Source: Amphritea sp. 1_MG-2023
GTDB taxonomy: Bacteria; Pseudomonadota; Gammaproteobacteria; Pseudomonadales; Balneatricaceae
Assembly (NCBI RefSeq): GCF_030547545.1
Contig: NZ_JAUOQE010000027.1
Coordinates: 1-61,975 of the forward strand
Length of the DNA stretch: 61,975 nt
Direction: 5' to 3'
Both the position numbers and the translations under genes were made by a program. The first letter of the stretch is position 1, and each line of letters begins with the position of its first letter. The notes beneath the pieces were generated by a model, which was given only the letters and a program-made list of their open reading frames with translations, was not told the origin of the DNA and did no database searches. Of the stretch, positions 52,533 through 60,696 are shown one piece after another.

Positions 52533-53546
52533 GTGGCGATCAAAGTAGGTATTAACGGTTTTGGCCGGATGGGGCGTTTGGCGTTACGGGCTGCTTGGGA
52601 TTGGCCCGAGTTGGAATTTGTACAGATTAATGATCCGGCTGGTGATGCAGCGACGTTGGCGCACCTGTTGACGTTTGATTCTGTTCATGGGACATGGGCG
52701 CACGAGGCCACTGCAGGCACGGGCGCTCAAGCGAATCAGATGCTAATCGATGGTCAGTCGATACCGTGCACACAAAATCGGGCGATTGCCGACACGGATT
52801 GGTCCGGTTGCGATGTGGTGATTGAAGCTTCTGGGGTGATGAAAAGCAGTGCTAAGTTGCAGCCCTATTTAGATCAAGGGGTTAAGCGCATTGTGGTCAC
52901 CGCGCCGGTGAAAGAGGAAGGCGTGTTAAATATCGTGATGGGGGTTAACGATCACCTTTATGATCCGCAGGCACACCCGATTATTACCGCTGCATCCTGT
53001 ACCACGAACTGTCTGGCACCGGCGGTTAAAGTGATTCATGAACAGTTGGGTATTAAGCACGGCTCAATGACCACCATCCATGATATTACCAATACTCAGA
53101 CGATTCTCGATGCACCGCATAAAGATCTGCGTCGCGCGCGGGCCTGTGGCAGTAGTTTGATTCCTACCACCACCGGATCGGCCACCGCCATCACCCATAT
53201 CTTTCCTGAGTTAAAAGGTAAGTTAAACGGCCATGCGGTGCGGGTACCATTGGCCAATGCCTCGATTACGGATTGTGTTTTCGAGTTGCAACGGGGCACC
53301 AGCGTTGATGAGGTTAACCGTCTATTGAAGCAGGCTGCAGAAGGCCCGTTAAAAGGGATTCTTGGCTATGAAGAGCGTCCTTTAGTGTCAGTTGATTATA
53401 AAACCGATCCTCGTTCGAGTATTGTCGATGCGCTGTCGACCATGGTGGTTAATGACACTCAGTTAAAGCTCTACTTATGGTATGACAATGAGTGGGGCTA
53501 TGCTAATCGTACTGTTGAACTGGTACGTATGGTCGGACAGGAGTAG
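52533..53546 (+). CDS. ArsJ-associated glyceraldehyde-3-phosphate dehydrogenase
   Basis: A 337-residue GAPDH. The Rossmann start [16 protein letters not shown] is followed by the catalytic [11 protein letters not shown] near residue 155. [35 protein letters not shown] and the late [10 protein letters not shown] complete the family motifs. In arsenate-resistance operons this paralogue forms 1-arseno-3-phosphoglycerate from arsenate and glyceraldehyde 3-phosphate, which ArsJ then exports. Start GTG 52533 behind GGGAGG; another GTG lies inside that site. The ArsJ gene begins 7 bp after its stop. A central-glycolysis role cannot be excluded but context argues against it. Confidence 0.9.
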   Translation: MAIKVGINGFGRMGRLALRAAWDWPELEFVQINDPAGDAATLAHLLTFDSVHGTWAHEATAGTGAQANQMLIDGQSIPCTQNRAIADTDWSGCDVVIEASGVMKSSAKLQPYLDQGVKRIVVTAPVKEEGVLNIVMGVNDHLYDPQAHPIITAASCTTNCLAPAVKVIHEQLGIKHGSMTTIHDITNTQTILDAPHKDLRRARACGSSLIPTTTGSATAITHIFPELKGKLNGHAVRVPLANASITDCVFELQRGTSVDEVNRLLKQAAEGPLKGILGYEERPLVSVDYKTDPRSSIVDALSTMVVNDTQLKLYLWYDNEWGYANRTVELVRMVGQE

Positions 53547-53553
53547 TTATATC

Positions 53554-54774
53554 GTGTTGGCTATTCTGCAGCGATTGTCACCGGAGGTGCGGCAATATCT
53601 TATCGTTACGGGTAACTATTGGTCATTTACGTTGACCGATGGTGCGTTACGGATGTTGGTGGTACTGCACTTTTATCAGCTCGGTTACAGCCCGCTGGAT
53701 ATTGCGCTGTTGTTTCTGTTTTATGAGTTCTTCGGCGTTGTTACGAATTTGTTTGGTGGTTGGATTGGCGCCCGTATCGGTCTCAATCGGACGATGAATA
53801 TTGGCCTTGGTATGCAGGTGGTGGCACTGGCAATGCTGCTATTACCTGCTGCTATGCTAACGGTGCCCTGGGTGATGTTAGCTCAAGCGTTGTCGGGTAT
53901 CGCCAAAGATCTCAATAAAATGAGCGCCAAAAGTTCGGTTAAACAGTTAGTGCCAGCGAATGCGGAAGGCGCTCTGTATCAGTGGATAGCCGTATTGACC
54001 GGCTCGAAAAACGCGTTAAAAGGTGTTGGCTTTTTTCTCGGAGGCCTGCTGTTAACGTGGCTAGGCTTTCAGGGCGCGGTGCTGATGATGGCGCTGTTGT
54101 TGAGTCTTGTCTGGCTGCTGAGCTTAGTGTTGCTTAAGCAAGACTTAGGAAAAGCGAATAGCAAGCCTAAGTTTAGCCATATTTTCTCTAAAAATGCGGC
54201 GATTAATTACCTCTCGGCTGCACGGATGTTTTTATTCGGTGCTCGAGATGTCTGGTTTGTGGTGGCTTTACCTGTGTATCTGGCCAGTCATCTAGGCTGG
54301 GATCACTGGACGGTGGGCGGCTTTTTGGCGCTTTGGGTGATCGGTTATGGCATTATTCAATCATTAGCGCCGTACTTGACGGGTAAGCGGGCAGGTGTGC
54401 TGCCGGGTGGACGTCAAGCATTTTTATGGGCCTTGGGGTTATCATTCGTGCCCCTAGTGATTGCAACTTCATTGAGCGTTAATCTGTTTCCTCAAGTGAC
54501 GTTGTTGGTCGGTTTACTGTTGTTTGGGGCGGCGTTTGCCGTTAACTCTTCGTTACATAGTTATCTGATTGTCAGTTATGCGCGTGAAGATGGCGCATCG
54601 ATGGATGTCGGCTTTTACTATATGGCGAATGCGCTGGGGCGTCTCATCGGCACCGTGTTATCCGGCTATCTGTTTCAGTTGGCCGGTTTAAGTGCCTGTT
54701 TGTGGTTCTCAGCCGCCTTTATCATGATTGCCGCCCTGATCTCTCTGCTTTTACCTCGCCCGTCTGTCGCGTAG
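53554..54774 (+). CDS. arsJ: organoarsenical efflux MFS transporter ArsJ
   Basis: A 406-residue major-facilitator protein with about 12 membrane helices. VTGNYWSFTLTDGALRMLVV at the N-terminus, FFGVVTNLFGGWIGARIGLN and AQALSGIAKDLNKMSAKSS are characteristic of ArsJ. Helices continue to the end without a tail. It exports 1-arseno-3-phosphoglycerate made by the GAPDH encoded just upstream, giving arsenate resistance without reduction. Start GTG 53554 with CAGGAG upstream; a longer frame would overlap the GAPDH gene. Last gene of the arsenic run. No terminator is obvious in the 267 bp after it. Confidence 0.9.
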   Translation: MLAILQRLSPEVRQYLIVTGNYWSFTLTDGALRMLVVLHFYQLGYSPLDIALLFLFYEFFGVVTNLFGGWIGARIGLNRTMNIGLGMQVVALAMLLLPAAMLTVPWVMLAQALSGIAKDLNKMSAKSSVKQLVPANAEGALYQWIAVLTGSKNALKGVGFFLGGLLLTWLGFQGAVLMMALLLSLVWLLSLVLLKQDLGKANSKPKFSHIFSKNAAINYLSAARMFLFGARDVWFVVALPVYLASHLGWDHWTVGGFLALWVIGYGIIQSLAPYLTGKRAGVLPGGRQAFLWALGLSFVPLVIATSLSVNLFPQVTLLVGLLLFGAAFAVNSSLHSYLIVSYAREDGASMDVGFYYMANALGRLIGTVLSGYLFQLAGLSACLWFSAAFIMIAALISLLLPRPSVA

Positions 54775-54977
54775 ACAGGCGTCAGTGCTGCTCTCTATTA
54801 TTAGCTTATTCAGGGCTGATAATCTCTTTAGACATTGATACCGCTTGCCAGAACGACTTTCCATCATGCCGAAGCGCGGTGTCGTAGGTTAATACTCAAC
54901 ACTCACGTGCATTTGAAGGCTTACCCCTTTTGAAGTACCTCTTCATGACAATTGAGGAGACGGGCTCGCTCTCATAA

Positions 54978-54994
54978 TATTCTTAGCAAGAATA
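54978..54994. promoter_or_regulatory. inverted repeat upstream of the dmm-type operon
   Basis: TATTCTT, spacer AGC, AAGAATA: a perfect 7-bp dyad 48 bp before the first gene. A plausible operator; the regulator is not known. Confidence 0.4.
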
Positions 54995-55041
54995 ATAGAT
55001 GCATATCATGATGCGAACCGGACCTTATCAGGAGGGCTCAG

Positions 55042-55563
55042 ATGCAGACCGAACAAGTCAATGGGGTAGCGAGTAAGCCGGTATATACACCGGTGGAATT
55101 GAATCCTAAATCACGCTTTCATCTCTTTATCGCCGAACAGGATGTCCCGGTAGAGCTTCAATCACTGTATGACCGTTGTCAGGAAGATAAAGCGGTAGCG
55201 GCATATGCTTCTGCCAGTGACGCTCAACTACTTGAATCATTAGTGACATTTCCGTTGACAGGTACACTTTACCTAGCGGGAACTGAGCCGTTTCTTTGGC
55301 GAGTGGCGAGTCATGCCCGTGAGGCAGGGTTGTGTTCAGATCAGGTACGTTTGTTAGCGCCGATAAGTCGCGAACGGCATCTGTTTTGTTGCCACTGCCA
55401 TACGATAACCGAAGGGGTTACCTACTCGCCTTATGCCTGCAGTGGTTGCGGTGCAATGCTGGAAGTGACTGATCATTTCTCTCGTTTACACGGCGCTTAT
55501 TTTAGTTTCCAAGCCAACGCGGAAGATAGTACTGATATGCCTGAGAAAAGGGAGGTGAACTGA
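55042..55563 (+). CDS. dmmA: dimethylamine monooxygenase subunit DmmA family protein
   Basis: A 173-residue subunit of the family named DmmA, part of the enzyme that oxidatively demethylates dimethylamine. The C-terminal third has a zinc-ribbon-like set of cysteines and histidines (HLFCCHCHTITEGV, then YACSGCGAMLEV), followed by DHFSRLHGAYFSF. The N-terminal part, with a GTLYLAGTEPFLWRVA segment, is NAD-binding-like in style. CAGGAG precedes the ATG. It overlaps the reductase gene by one base (TGATG), so they are coupled. The family assignment rests on recall of the C-terminal pattern. Confidence 0.8.
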   Translation: MQTEQVNGVASKPVYTPVELNPKSRFHLFIAEQDVPVELQSLYDRCQEDKAVAAYASASDAQLLESLVTFPLTGTLYLAGTEPFLWRVASHAREAGLCSDQVRLLAPISRERHLFCCHCHTITEGVTYSPYACSGCGAMLEVTDHFSRLHGAYFSFQANAEDSTDMPEKREVN

Positions 55564-56516
55564 TGAGCAGTATCGATCAGATGTCTGTTAAGGTGACCGC
55601 GATTGAGCAAGTCGCGCCGATGATTAAAGCATTTACCTTGCAGCCCTTAGAAGGACAGTTGACGCCTTTCTCAGCCGGTGCGCATGTCGTGGTTGAGATG
55701 GGTGAAGGTGAACAACGTTACCGTAATGCTTACTCGTTGATGAGCAATCCAAACGATAACCGTCAATATCAGATTGCGGTACGTTTGCAAGAAGCGTCAC
55801 GCGGTGGCTCTATCTATATGCATGAACAGGTTGCGGTAGGTGATGAATTGAAGATCTCGCCTCCCGCCAATTTGTTTGCGCCTGCATGGAAGGCAAATAA
55901 ACATGTTTTATTTGCCGGAGGGGTTGGTATTACACCTTTCCTATCCTATGTGCCGGTGATGCAGCAGCGTGAGGCTGAATTTGAACTTCACTATATGTAC
56001 CGTAGTCAGCAGACCGGTGCTTACAGTGCAGAACTGACTGAACAACTGGGTGATGCTTGTCGCTGTTATGACGCCGATCAGGGGAGTCGTTGTGATATCG
56101 CTGCAGTGATGGCTGATCAGCCGTTGGGAACGCATTTCTATATTTGTGGCCCAGAATCACTGATCGAGGCGGTGCGAGCAACCGCTGATGAACTGGGGAT
56201 ACCTGCCGGTGCGATTCACTGGGAAGAGTTTGCTGGCGCTAAACCGGGTCAGCCTTTTAAGGTTGAACTGAGCCGTAGCGGTGTTGAGTTGGCGGTCGCG
56301 GCAGATACGAGTTTATTGGAAGCGTTAGAAGCCGCAGATATCGATATCCAGCACCTTTGTCGAGCGGGTGTGTGTGGTCAATGTGTCTGTGACGTCACCG
56401 AGGGCGAGATTGAGCATCGGGATAGTTATCTTAGTGACGCCGAAAAACAGTCGGGTAAGCAGATGATGCCGTGCGTTTCAAGGGCAGCAGGCGAACGACT
56501 GGTTTTAGATATTTAG
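55563..56516 (+). CDS. PDR/VanB-family oxidoreductase (flavin, NAD, 2Fe-2S)
   Basis: A 317-residue reductase of the phthalate-dioxygenase-reductase type, supplying electrons from NAD(P)H to the oxygenase. The flavin-binding RNAYSLMSNPNDNRQYQIAV is near residue 55. The nucleotide-binding domain has LFAGGVGITPFLSYVPVM and YICGPESLIEAV. The C-terminal ferredoxin domain has CRAGVCGQC then CVSRA (C-x4-C-x2-C and a distal C). It is the second gene of the dmm-type operon between DmmA and the DUF3445 gene, 12 bp from the latter. Probably corresponds to the reductase subunit of dimethylamine monooxygenase. Confidence 0.88.
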   Translation: MSSIDQMSVKVTAIEQVAPMIKAFTLQPLEGQLTPFSAGAHVVVEMGEGEQRYRNAYSLMSNPNDNRQYQIAVRLQEASRGGSIYMHEQVAVGDELKISPPANLFAPAWKANKHVLFAGGVGITPFLSYVPVMQQREAEFELHYMYRSQQTGAYSAELTEQLGDACRCYDADQGSRCDIAAVMADQPLGTHFYICGPESLIEAVRATADELGIPAGAIHWEEFAGAKPGQPFKVELSRSGVELAVAADTSLLEALEAADIDIQHLCRAGVCGQCVCDVTEGEIEHRDSYLSDAEKQSGKQMMPCVSRAAGERLVLDI

Positions 56517-56528
56517 GAGTACAGAAGA

Positions 56529-57548
56529 ATGCGTGTAGCACCGAAAGAGATTCAGAGTTTTCGTGACGATTTTACCTATACTAATAGCGCTGCAGCGATT
56601 GAGCGTTTTCCGTTTCCATTCCCAGAGGATGAGTATCGCTACTCGGTGAATATTGAAGCCCATCAGCCTAAAGGTGGGGAAGGTTCAGCGTTTGAACATT
56701 ATATCGATGTCGATGAGCATTATCTGTCAGAGATGGCCGAACGAGAGCTGGTGTTGGATGATATGCCCAGTCGTTGTTTGGCGATGCCGCATATGGAGTT
56801 GGCCTGTTGGGATATGCTTGAACGCTTCATGGTGTCGTTAGCGGAAGATTATCCTGAGCATTTTGCACTGACTCGTGACGGCGATAACTGGCACTGGGAA
56901 AACAAGCTACTGCATATTGATGATCACTTTACCTTTGGTGATAGTACGACGCTACCGCGACCACCACTGGATTATATTGGCCGTCAGGTGCAGGGTGATT
57001 TTGCCTTGATGGATCAGCGTGAAGGCAACCTATTTATGGATGCCGGCATGGTGACGTGTCCAGCGGACTGGTCGCTGGCATTTGATGCGGGTATGAGTTT
57101 TGACGAATGGCATGGGCCGGTGCCAATGGTGCACAGTGAGGGCATTATTGAGCGGGCACGAAAATATCTGATGGCACTGCCCGTGGGTCAGCCGGTGCGC
57201 CGACTTAACTGGACACTAACCGTTAATGCGCGCATGGATACCTCATCTGAGAAGTATAATGAATGGGGGCATGAGCGTGCGTCTATCACGCCGGAGAATG
57301 TCGGCGAAAAGATCTATCTACGCGTCGAAGTACAGGTGTTGGATAGAATGCCACGCAGTAATGCGGTCACCATTAGTATTCGTACTTACCTGCTCAGCTT
57401 GGAAGATTTAGTCACCAATAAAGCCTGGGCTGTGCGTATGCATCGGACCATGAAAACACTCCCTCAAGCGTTGATTGACTACAAAGGCTTGACCCGTTTC
57501 CACGGCATGGTGGTAGATTACTTATCACAGTTTGATCCGGCAAATTGA
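56529..57548 (+). CDS. DUF3445 heme-dependent oxidative N-demethylase family protein
   Basis: A 339-residue protein matching DUF3445, the catalytic heme-binding subunit type of dimethylamine monooxygenase. Recognisable parts are PFPFPEDEYRYSVNIEA, RLNWTLTVNARMDT, the WHGPVPMVHS region, YLRVEVQVLDRMPRSNAV-like residues (about 260-277) and the SIRTYLLSLEDL end. Histidines and tyrosines that could ligand heme are present, but I cannot assign which. AGGAG precedes the ATG. Its place after DmmA and the reductase completes a three-subunit enzyme that would yield methylamine and formaldehyde; a different N-methyl substrate is possible. Confidence 0.85.
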   Translation: MRVAPKEIQSFRDDFTYTNSAAAIERFPFPFPEDEYRYSVNIEAHQPKGGEGSAFEHYIDVDEHYLSEMAERELVLDDMPSRCLAMPHMELACWDMLERFMVSLAEDYPEHFALTRDGDNWHWENKLLHIDDHFTFGDSTTLPRPPLDYIGRQVQGDFALMDQREGNLFMDAGMVTCPADWSLAFDAGMSFDEWHGPVPMVHSEGIIERARKYLMALPVGQPVRRLNWTLTVNARMDTSSEKYNEWGHERASITPENVGEKIYLRVEVQVLDRMPRSNAVTISIRTYLLSLEDLVTNKAWAVRMHRTMKTLPQALIDYKGLTRFHGMVVDYLSQFDPAN

Positions 57549-57551
57549 TAG

Positions 57552-57631
57552 TCAACGATCGTTGAAGCGATAGATGGCTTTAGGTATGTCGATGCCTGAT
57601 GACGAAACCGTGCAAGAGTACGGTTATCGTC
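57552..57631 (+). promoter_or_regulatory. palindrome and leader hairpin before sugE
   Basis: A perfect 14-bp palindrome TCAACGATCGTTGA is at 57552-57565. A hairpin GACGAAACCGT, loop GCAAGAGT, ACGGTTATCGTC (57601-57631, one bulged A) ends 25 bp before the start codon. It does not show the ACGR loops of guanidine-II riboswitches, so it is an unclassified leader element. Confidence 0.45.
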
Positions 57632-57656
57632 GAAAGTTAATAAAGAGGGAAAATCT

Positions 57657-57971
57657 ATGGGCTGGATCTATATATTTATTGCTGGTGTGTTGGAGTGCCT
57701 GTGGGCGGTTGGCTTAAAGCACAGTGACGGATTTACTCGATTATGGCCTTCGGTGATCAGTATTGTTCTGATTGTCGTCAGTTTAGGCTTGCTCTCCTTA
57801 GCCATGCGGACCATTCCCGTCGGCACCGCGTATGCGGTTTGGACCGGTATTGGCGCATCGATACTCGCGACCTACGGTATTCTATTTATGGATGAGTCAG
57901 GTAGTTTTCTTCGAGTGATCTGTATCGGCATGATTGTCGCGGGTGTGGGTGGTTTAAAACTGTTTGCCTGA
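57657..57971 (+). CDS. sugE: SMR-family exporter SugE/Gdx
   Basis: A 104-residue four-helix small multidrug resistance protein. The membrane-embedded glutamate is in AGVLECLWAVGLKHSDGF (Glu13). The GLK-H motif and the RTIPVGTAYAVWTGIGA stretch are typical of the SugE/Gdx branch, which exports guanidinium and some quaternary ammonium cations rather than broad drugs. It functions as an antiparallel dimer in the inner membrane. Following the amine-oxidising genes by 108 bp, it may remove a toxic cationic by-product. AGAGGG precedes the ATG. Confidence 0.9.
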   Translation: MGWIYIFIAGVLECLWAVGLKHSDGFTRLWPSVISIVLIVVSLGLLSLAMRTIPVGTAYAVWTGIGASILATYGILFMDESGSFLRVICIGMIVAGVGGLKLFA

Positions 57972-57980
57972 GTATTGCAG

Positions 57981-58685
57981 ATGATACGTGTATTGATATT
58001 GCAGCATGCCGAGGGAGAGTGGATCGGTTCCATGCATGATTGGTTTACCGATCCATGCCGGCGTCATGACTTTGTACTGAATACCGTTCGTCTTAATCGA
58101 GGGGCGACGCTACCGGATGTTGATTCTTTTGATTGGCTACTCCCTATGGGTGGGCCAATGAGTGTCAACAATGAAACGGATTACCCTTGGTTGGTGGCAG
58201 AGAAAACGTTTATTCGACAAGCCATTGAGAATGATAAAACCATTCTCGGTATCTGCTTGGGAGGGCAGTTGATTGCGGCGGCTGCCGGGGCCGAGGTCTA
58301 TCGTAATACAACCACAGAGATCGGCTGGTGGCCTGTGATCAAGACGGATCACGCGGTGACCTGGTTACCCGAGATCATGAGTCCATTGAGTTGGCATGGT
58401 GATTGTTTCAGGCTGCCCGCTGGGGCAATCCCCTTTGCTTATAGTGCCGTGACCCCTTGTCAGGGGTTTCGTTTGGGTCAGCGTATTTGGGCGTTGCAGT
58501 TTCATTTAGAAGCAGCCCCAGGCACCATTGACGCCTTCTTGGCATTCGAACCCGATGGCTTACCGCACGGCAAGGCAGTACAAACGTCAGATCAGTTACG
58601 CAATGATACTGAATTTTTGCCTCAGAGCCGTCAGGCCATGCATCAGCTGTTAGAGGCTTTGTATGAGCCAGCGCATGTTGATTAA
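57981..58685 (+). CDS. class I glutamine amidotransferase-like protein
   Basis: A 234-residue protein of the GATase1 fold. The nucleophile elbow GICLGGQLIAAAAGAEV places cysteine near residue 92. LLPMGGPMSVNNETDYPWL is the oxyanion region and LQFHLEA the histidine of the triad. Free-standing members hydrolyse gamma-glutamyl amide bonds or glutamine. In polyamine and methylamine pathways such hydrolases remove gamma-glutamyl groups. Its place 9 bp after sugE in an amine-oxidising operon suggests a gamma-glutamyl-amine hydrolase, though that is inference. The ribosome binding site is weak, and a TTG two codons upstream is possible. Confidence 0.83.
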   Translation: MIRVLILQHAEGEWIGSMHDWFTDPCRRHDFVLNTVRLNRGATLPDVDSFDWLLPMGGPMSVNNETDYPWLVAEKTFIRQAIENDKTILGICLGGQLIAAAAGAEVYRNTTTEIGWWPVIKTDHAVTWLPEIMSPLSWHGDCFRLPAGAIPFAYSAVTPCQGFRLGQRIWALQFHLEAAPGTIDAFLAFEPDGLPHGKAVQTSDQLRNDTEFLPQSRQAMHQLLEALYEPAHVD

Positions 58686-58760
58686 TATCCCGATGCTGTC
58701 TCGATGCATGAGCTAGGCCTTGAGGCATGTTCACATAAGCGTTAAATCGAGTAATGATCC

Positions 58761-59219
58761 ATGACGATAACCTTAGCAACCGAAGCCGATATTCCAGCGT
58801 TGTGTTCGTTGTTAGAGGCGCTGTTCGCGCAGGAAGTTGAATTTAAGCCCGATATCGACGCGCAGCAACGAGGCTTGAAAATGCTCATCGCATCACCACA
58901 GGTCGGTGCTATCCTCGTAAATCGTCGGCAGGGAAAAGTTGTGGCGATGGTTAGTTTACTCTATAGCGTGTCGACAGCCTTAGGTGGGCGTGTCTGTACG
59001 CTTGAAGATATGGTGGTCGCCCCCGAATATCGCAGGCTTGATGATGGCTCACATATCGGCACCGCTCTGTTAACCCACGCGATTCATTATGCACGCGAAC
59101 AGGGAGTCTTACGTGTCACTCTGTTAACCGATGATGACAATCATGCTGCACAACGATTCTATCAGCGTCAGGGTTTTGCTTTTTCGACTATGCAAGTGAT
59201 GCGAAAAGGGCTTGTTTAG
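58761..59219 (+). CDS. GNAT-family N-acetyltransferase
   Basis: A 152-residue acetyl-CoA-dependent acetyltransferase. Motif A is LEDMVVAPEYRRLDDGSHIG (an R/Q-x-x-G-x-G/A variant, with an inserted DDGSH before IG). It is followed by ALLTHAIHYAREQG and the late TLLTDDDNHAAQRFYQRQGF typical of motif B. The substrate is unknown. It lies 75 bp after the amidotransferase gene on the same strand, so it may be the last gene of the amine operon. Confidence 0.85.
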   Translation: MTITLATEADIPALCSLLEALFAQEVEFKPDIDAQQRGLKMLIASPQVGAILVNRRQGKVVAMVSLLYSVSTALGGRVCTLEDMVVAPEYRRLDDGSHIGTALLTHAIHYAREQGVLRVTLLTDDDNHAAQRFYQRQGFAFSTMQVMRKGLV

Positions 59220-59395
59220 GCGACAAGGCTGCTTTTATCTCTTGCTTACTTTCCATTTTTTACTCCCCTCTCTGGATTGTATTAGTTTTTTGTCATGACG
59301 TGGCTTCTGTCATTGTCGTTTGCTTGAATTACTTGTGTTAGCGCTGCTAACGATATGCTTGATAGTGCATCCAAGACGGTTTTCGTGGAGCGTAT

Positions 59396-59428
59396 GGCTT
59401 TATGCAGGTTACTTACCAGCATAAAGCC
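59396..59428. terminator. inverted repeat between convergent genes
   Basis: GGCTTTATGC (59396-59405) and GCATAAAGCC (59419-59428) form a perfect 10-bp stem with a 13-base loop. It sits between the GNAT gene and the oppositely oriented DUF6515 gene, where a bidirectional terminator is expected. T tracts are weak. Confidence 0.45.
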
Positions 59429-59445
59429 AGCTTTTCTCAGGTTAT

Positions 59446-59982
59446 TTAATGGATATCGACAACCACATAGACCTGCTTGCCACTTCGTTCGGTGGGGAGA
59501 AAGTAGTTACCTGCGTGACGGAAATACTGCACGCCGTTAATTAAAATGGCATTGCTACCATTGGGAAGAGTTGTGAGAACAGACCCCGCTGCGTAGTGAG
59601 ATACCTGCTCTGTCTCGGGCTCAACAACCGTTGGTTCAACGACATAGATCTTTCTTTCAGGCACCCAGCGGTAGTACGTACCATGATAACGGTAGTACTC
59701 ACGACCTTGATGCCGGATAGGAACAGCGCCTGGTGGCAGACGTTCATAATATGCGCCTTCAGGCGGCTCTACAACGACATAGCCCTTATCGGCTTTGCGA
59801 TAAAATAAAGAATCCATGACCCAGTAAGTCGCCCCAGCAATCACCATCAATACGGCAGCACCTGGTAGGTGGTCAACATGATGGCCGTGGGACTGAGGTG
59901 CGGATCTAGGGCCTGCGTACAGCGGTGATACAGTGCCAAGCGTAAGGCTGCTAATAAGTAGATAAATAGTTAATTTTTTCAT
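59446..59982 (-). CDS. DUF6515 family secreted protein
   Basis: A 178-residue exported protein. The signal peptide is residues 1-23 (MKKLTIYLLISSLTLGTVSP, cleavage near YAG). A short hydrophobic stretch follows (AAVLMVIAGATYWVMDSLFY). The rest has Tyr/Pro/Val-rich repeats, including PPEGAYYERLPPGAVPI, REYYRYHGTYYRW and VQYFRHAGNYFLP. These tyrosine-rich beta repeats define DUF6515, whose role is unknown. The ATG has GAGG upstream and overlaps the end of a small frame (ATGA), suggesting coupling. Confidence 0.85.
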   Translation of the reverse strand: MKKLTIYLLISSLTLGTVSPLYAGPRSAPQSHGHHVDHLPGAAVLMVIAGATYWVMDSLFYRKADKGYVVVEPPEGAYYERLPPGAVPIRHQGREYYRYHGTYYRWVPERKIYVVEPTVVEPETEQVSHYAAGSVLTTLPNGSNAILINGVQYFRHAGNYFLPTERSGKQVYVVVDIH

Positions 59983-60140
59983 TTGATGGCCTCGTGTGCA
60001 TCAGGCATATGGTTAGATAAAGCAGAGACTTCAATGGGCAGCGTATCGCTGAGTAAATCATGTGAGCGCCAGCTAGGGTTAATCACGAAGGGTATTAATG
60101 GGGTGCAGACAACGGTGCTGGAATACATAGGAAAGCGCAT
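59979..60140 (-). CDS. possible small gene coupled to the DUF6515 gene
   Basis: A 53-residue frame, MRFPMYSSTVVCTPLIPFVI at its start, ends in a TGA that overlaps the ATG of the DUF6515 gene. A GGAG lies 8 bp before its ATG at 60140, which is better than that of the longer version starting at 60170. No family recognised and no clear membrane segment. It may be a leader peptide for the downstream gene. Confidence 0.35.
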   Translation of the reverse strand: MRFPMYSSTVVCTPLIPFVINPSWRSHDLLSDTLPIEVSALSNHMPDAHEAIK

Positions 60141-60612
60141 GGCTGTTCTCCGGTATGGATATGAATCCATTTTGACAACAACGAATGTTAAGTTGAGTTA
60201 AGCGGGTGTAAAGCTGCGTAAATAAATCGATTGAACCGGTATAAGGAAGCGTTGCTGACACAGACTATTGAACAGCCTCTATGGATTGGTACTTTGAGCC
60301 ATAAAAATCTAGGCTTCCTTAGCATCCTCTCGTCCTTGAAATTGCCAGTATTTTAGCCTTCGAGCTTAAAAAGCAAGAAATGACAGCTTAAAGGGCTTTG
60401 ACTCTTTTAATGAAAACCACGCATCACGTCAGAAATCTGATGAGGCTGGGCGTTCGGTTCAGGCAGCCGTTGCGTGTGGCATTACCTGCAAAGGCCCATG
60501 AAGCAGCTCAAAAACACTAGGAATAAATCAGGCATTATCCAATGCTTATTTAAAATCCTAGGGGCTTTATGAATTGCGCGATGGATGGATCAAGCTTCAT
60601 CATTCTCAGTGA
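60141..60612. other. gene-free accessory stretch
   Basis: I see no supported gene, promoter or terminator here on either strand. The sequence leads directly into a group II intron remnant and may contain decayed intron or exon sequence. Confidence 0.5.
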
Positions 60613-60682
60613 AACGCCCTGTGCGAACCCGCATGCAGGGTGTTGTAGGGGCTGAGGGCTAGAGACCCTCGGCTACCCGATT
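60613..60682 (+). mobile_element. group II intron 3' end (domains V and VI), remnant
   Basis: CGCCCTG (60615-60621), TGCG, loop, CGC, ATG, CAGGGTG (60636-60642) forms a domain V-like hairpin with an internal bulge. It is followed by GGCTGAGGG (60650-60658), CTAGAGA, CCCTCGGCT-A-CCC (60666-60679), a domain VI-like stem with an unpaired A near the end, and GAT. This order and the words GTGCGAACCCGCATG and CTACCCGAT match the 3' ends of bacterial group II introns as I remember them. No intron-encoded reverse transcriptase lies upstream, so only the 3' end remains. Confidence 0.55.
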
Positions 60683-60696
60683 ATGCATTCCTCGCA

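Noticed and set aside
57549-57656. Guanidine riboswitch before sugE
   Set aside because: The hairpin loop is GCAAGAGT, not ACGR, and there is only one hairpin; no ykkC or guanidine-III features seen.
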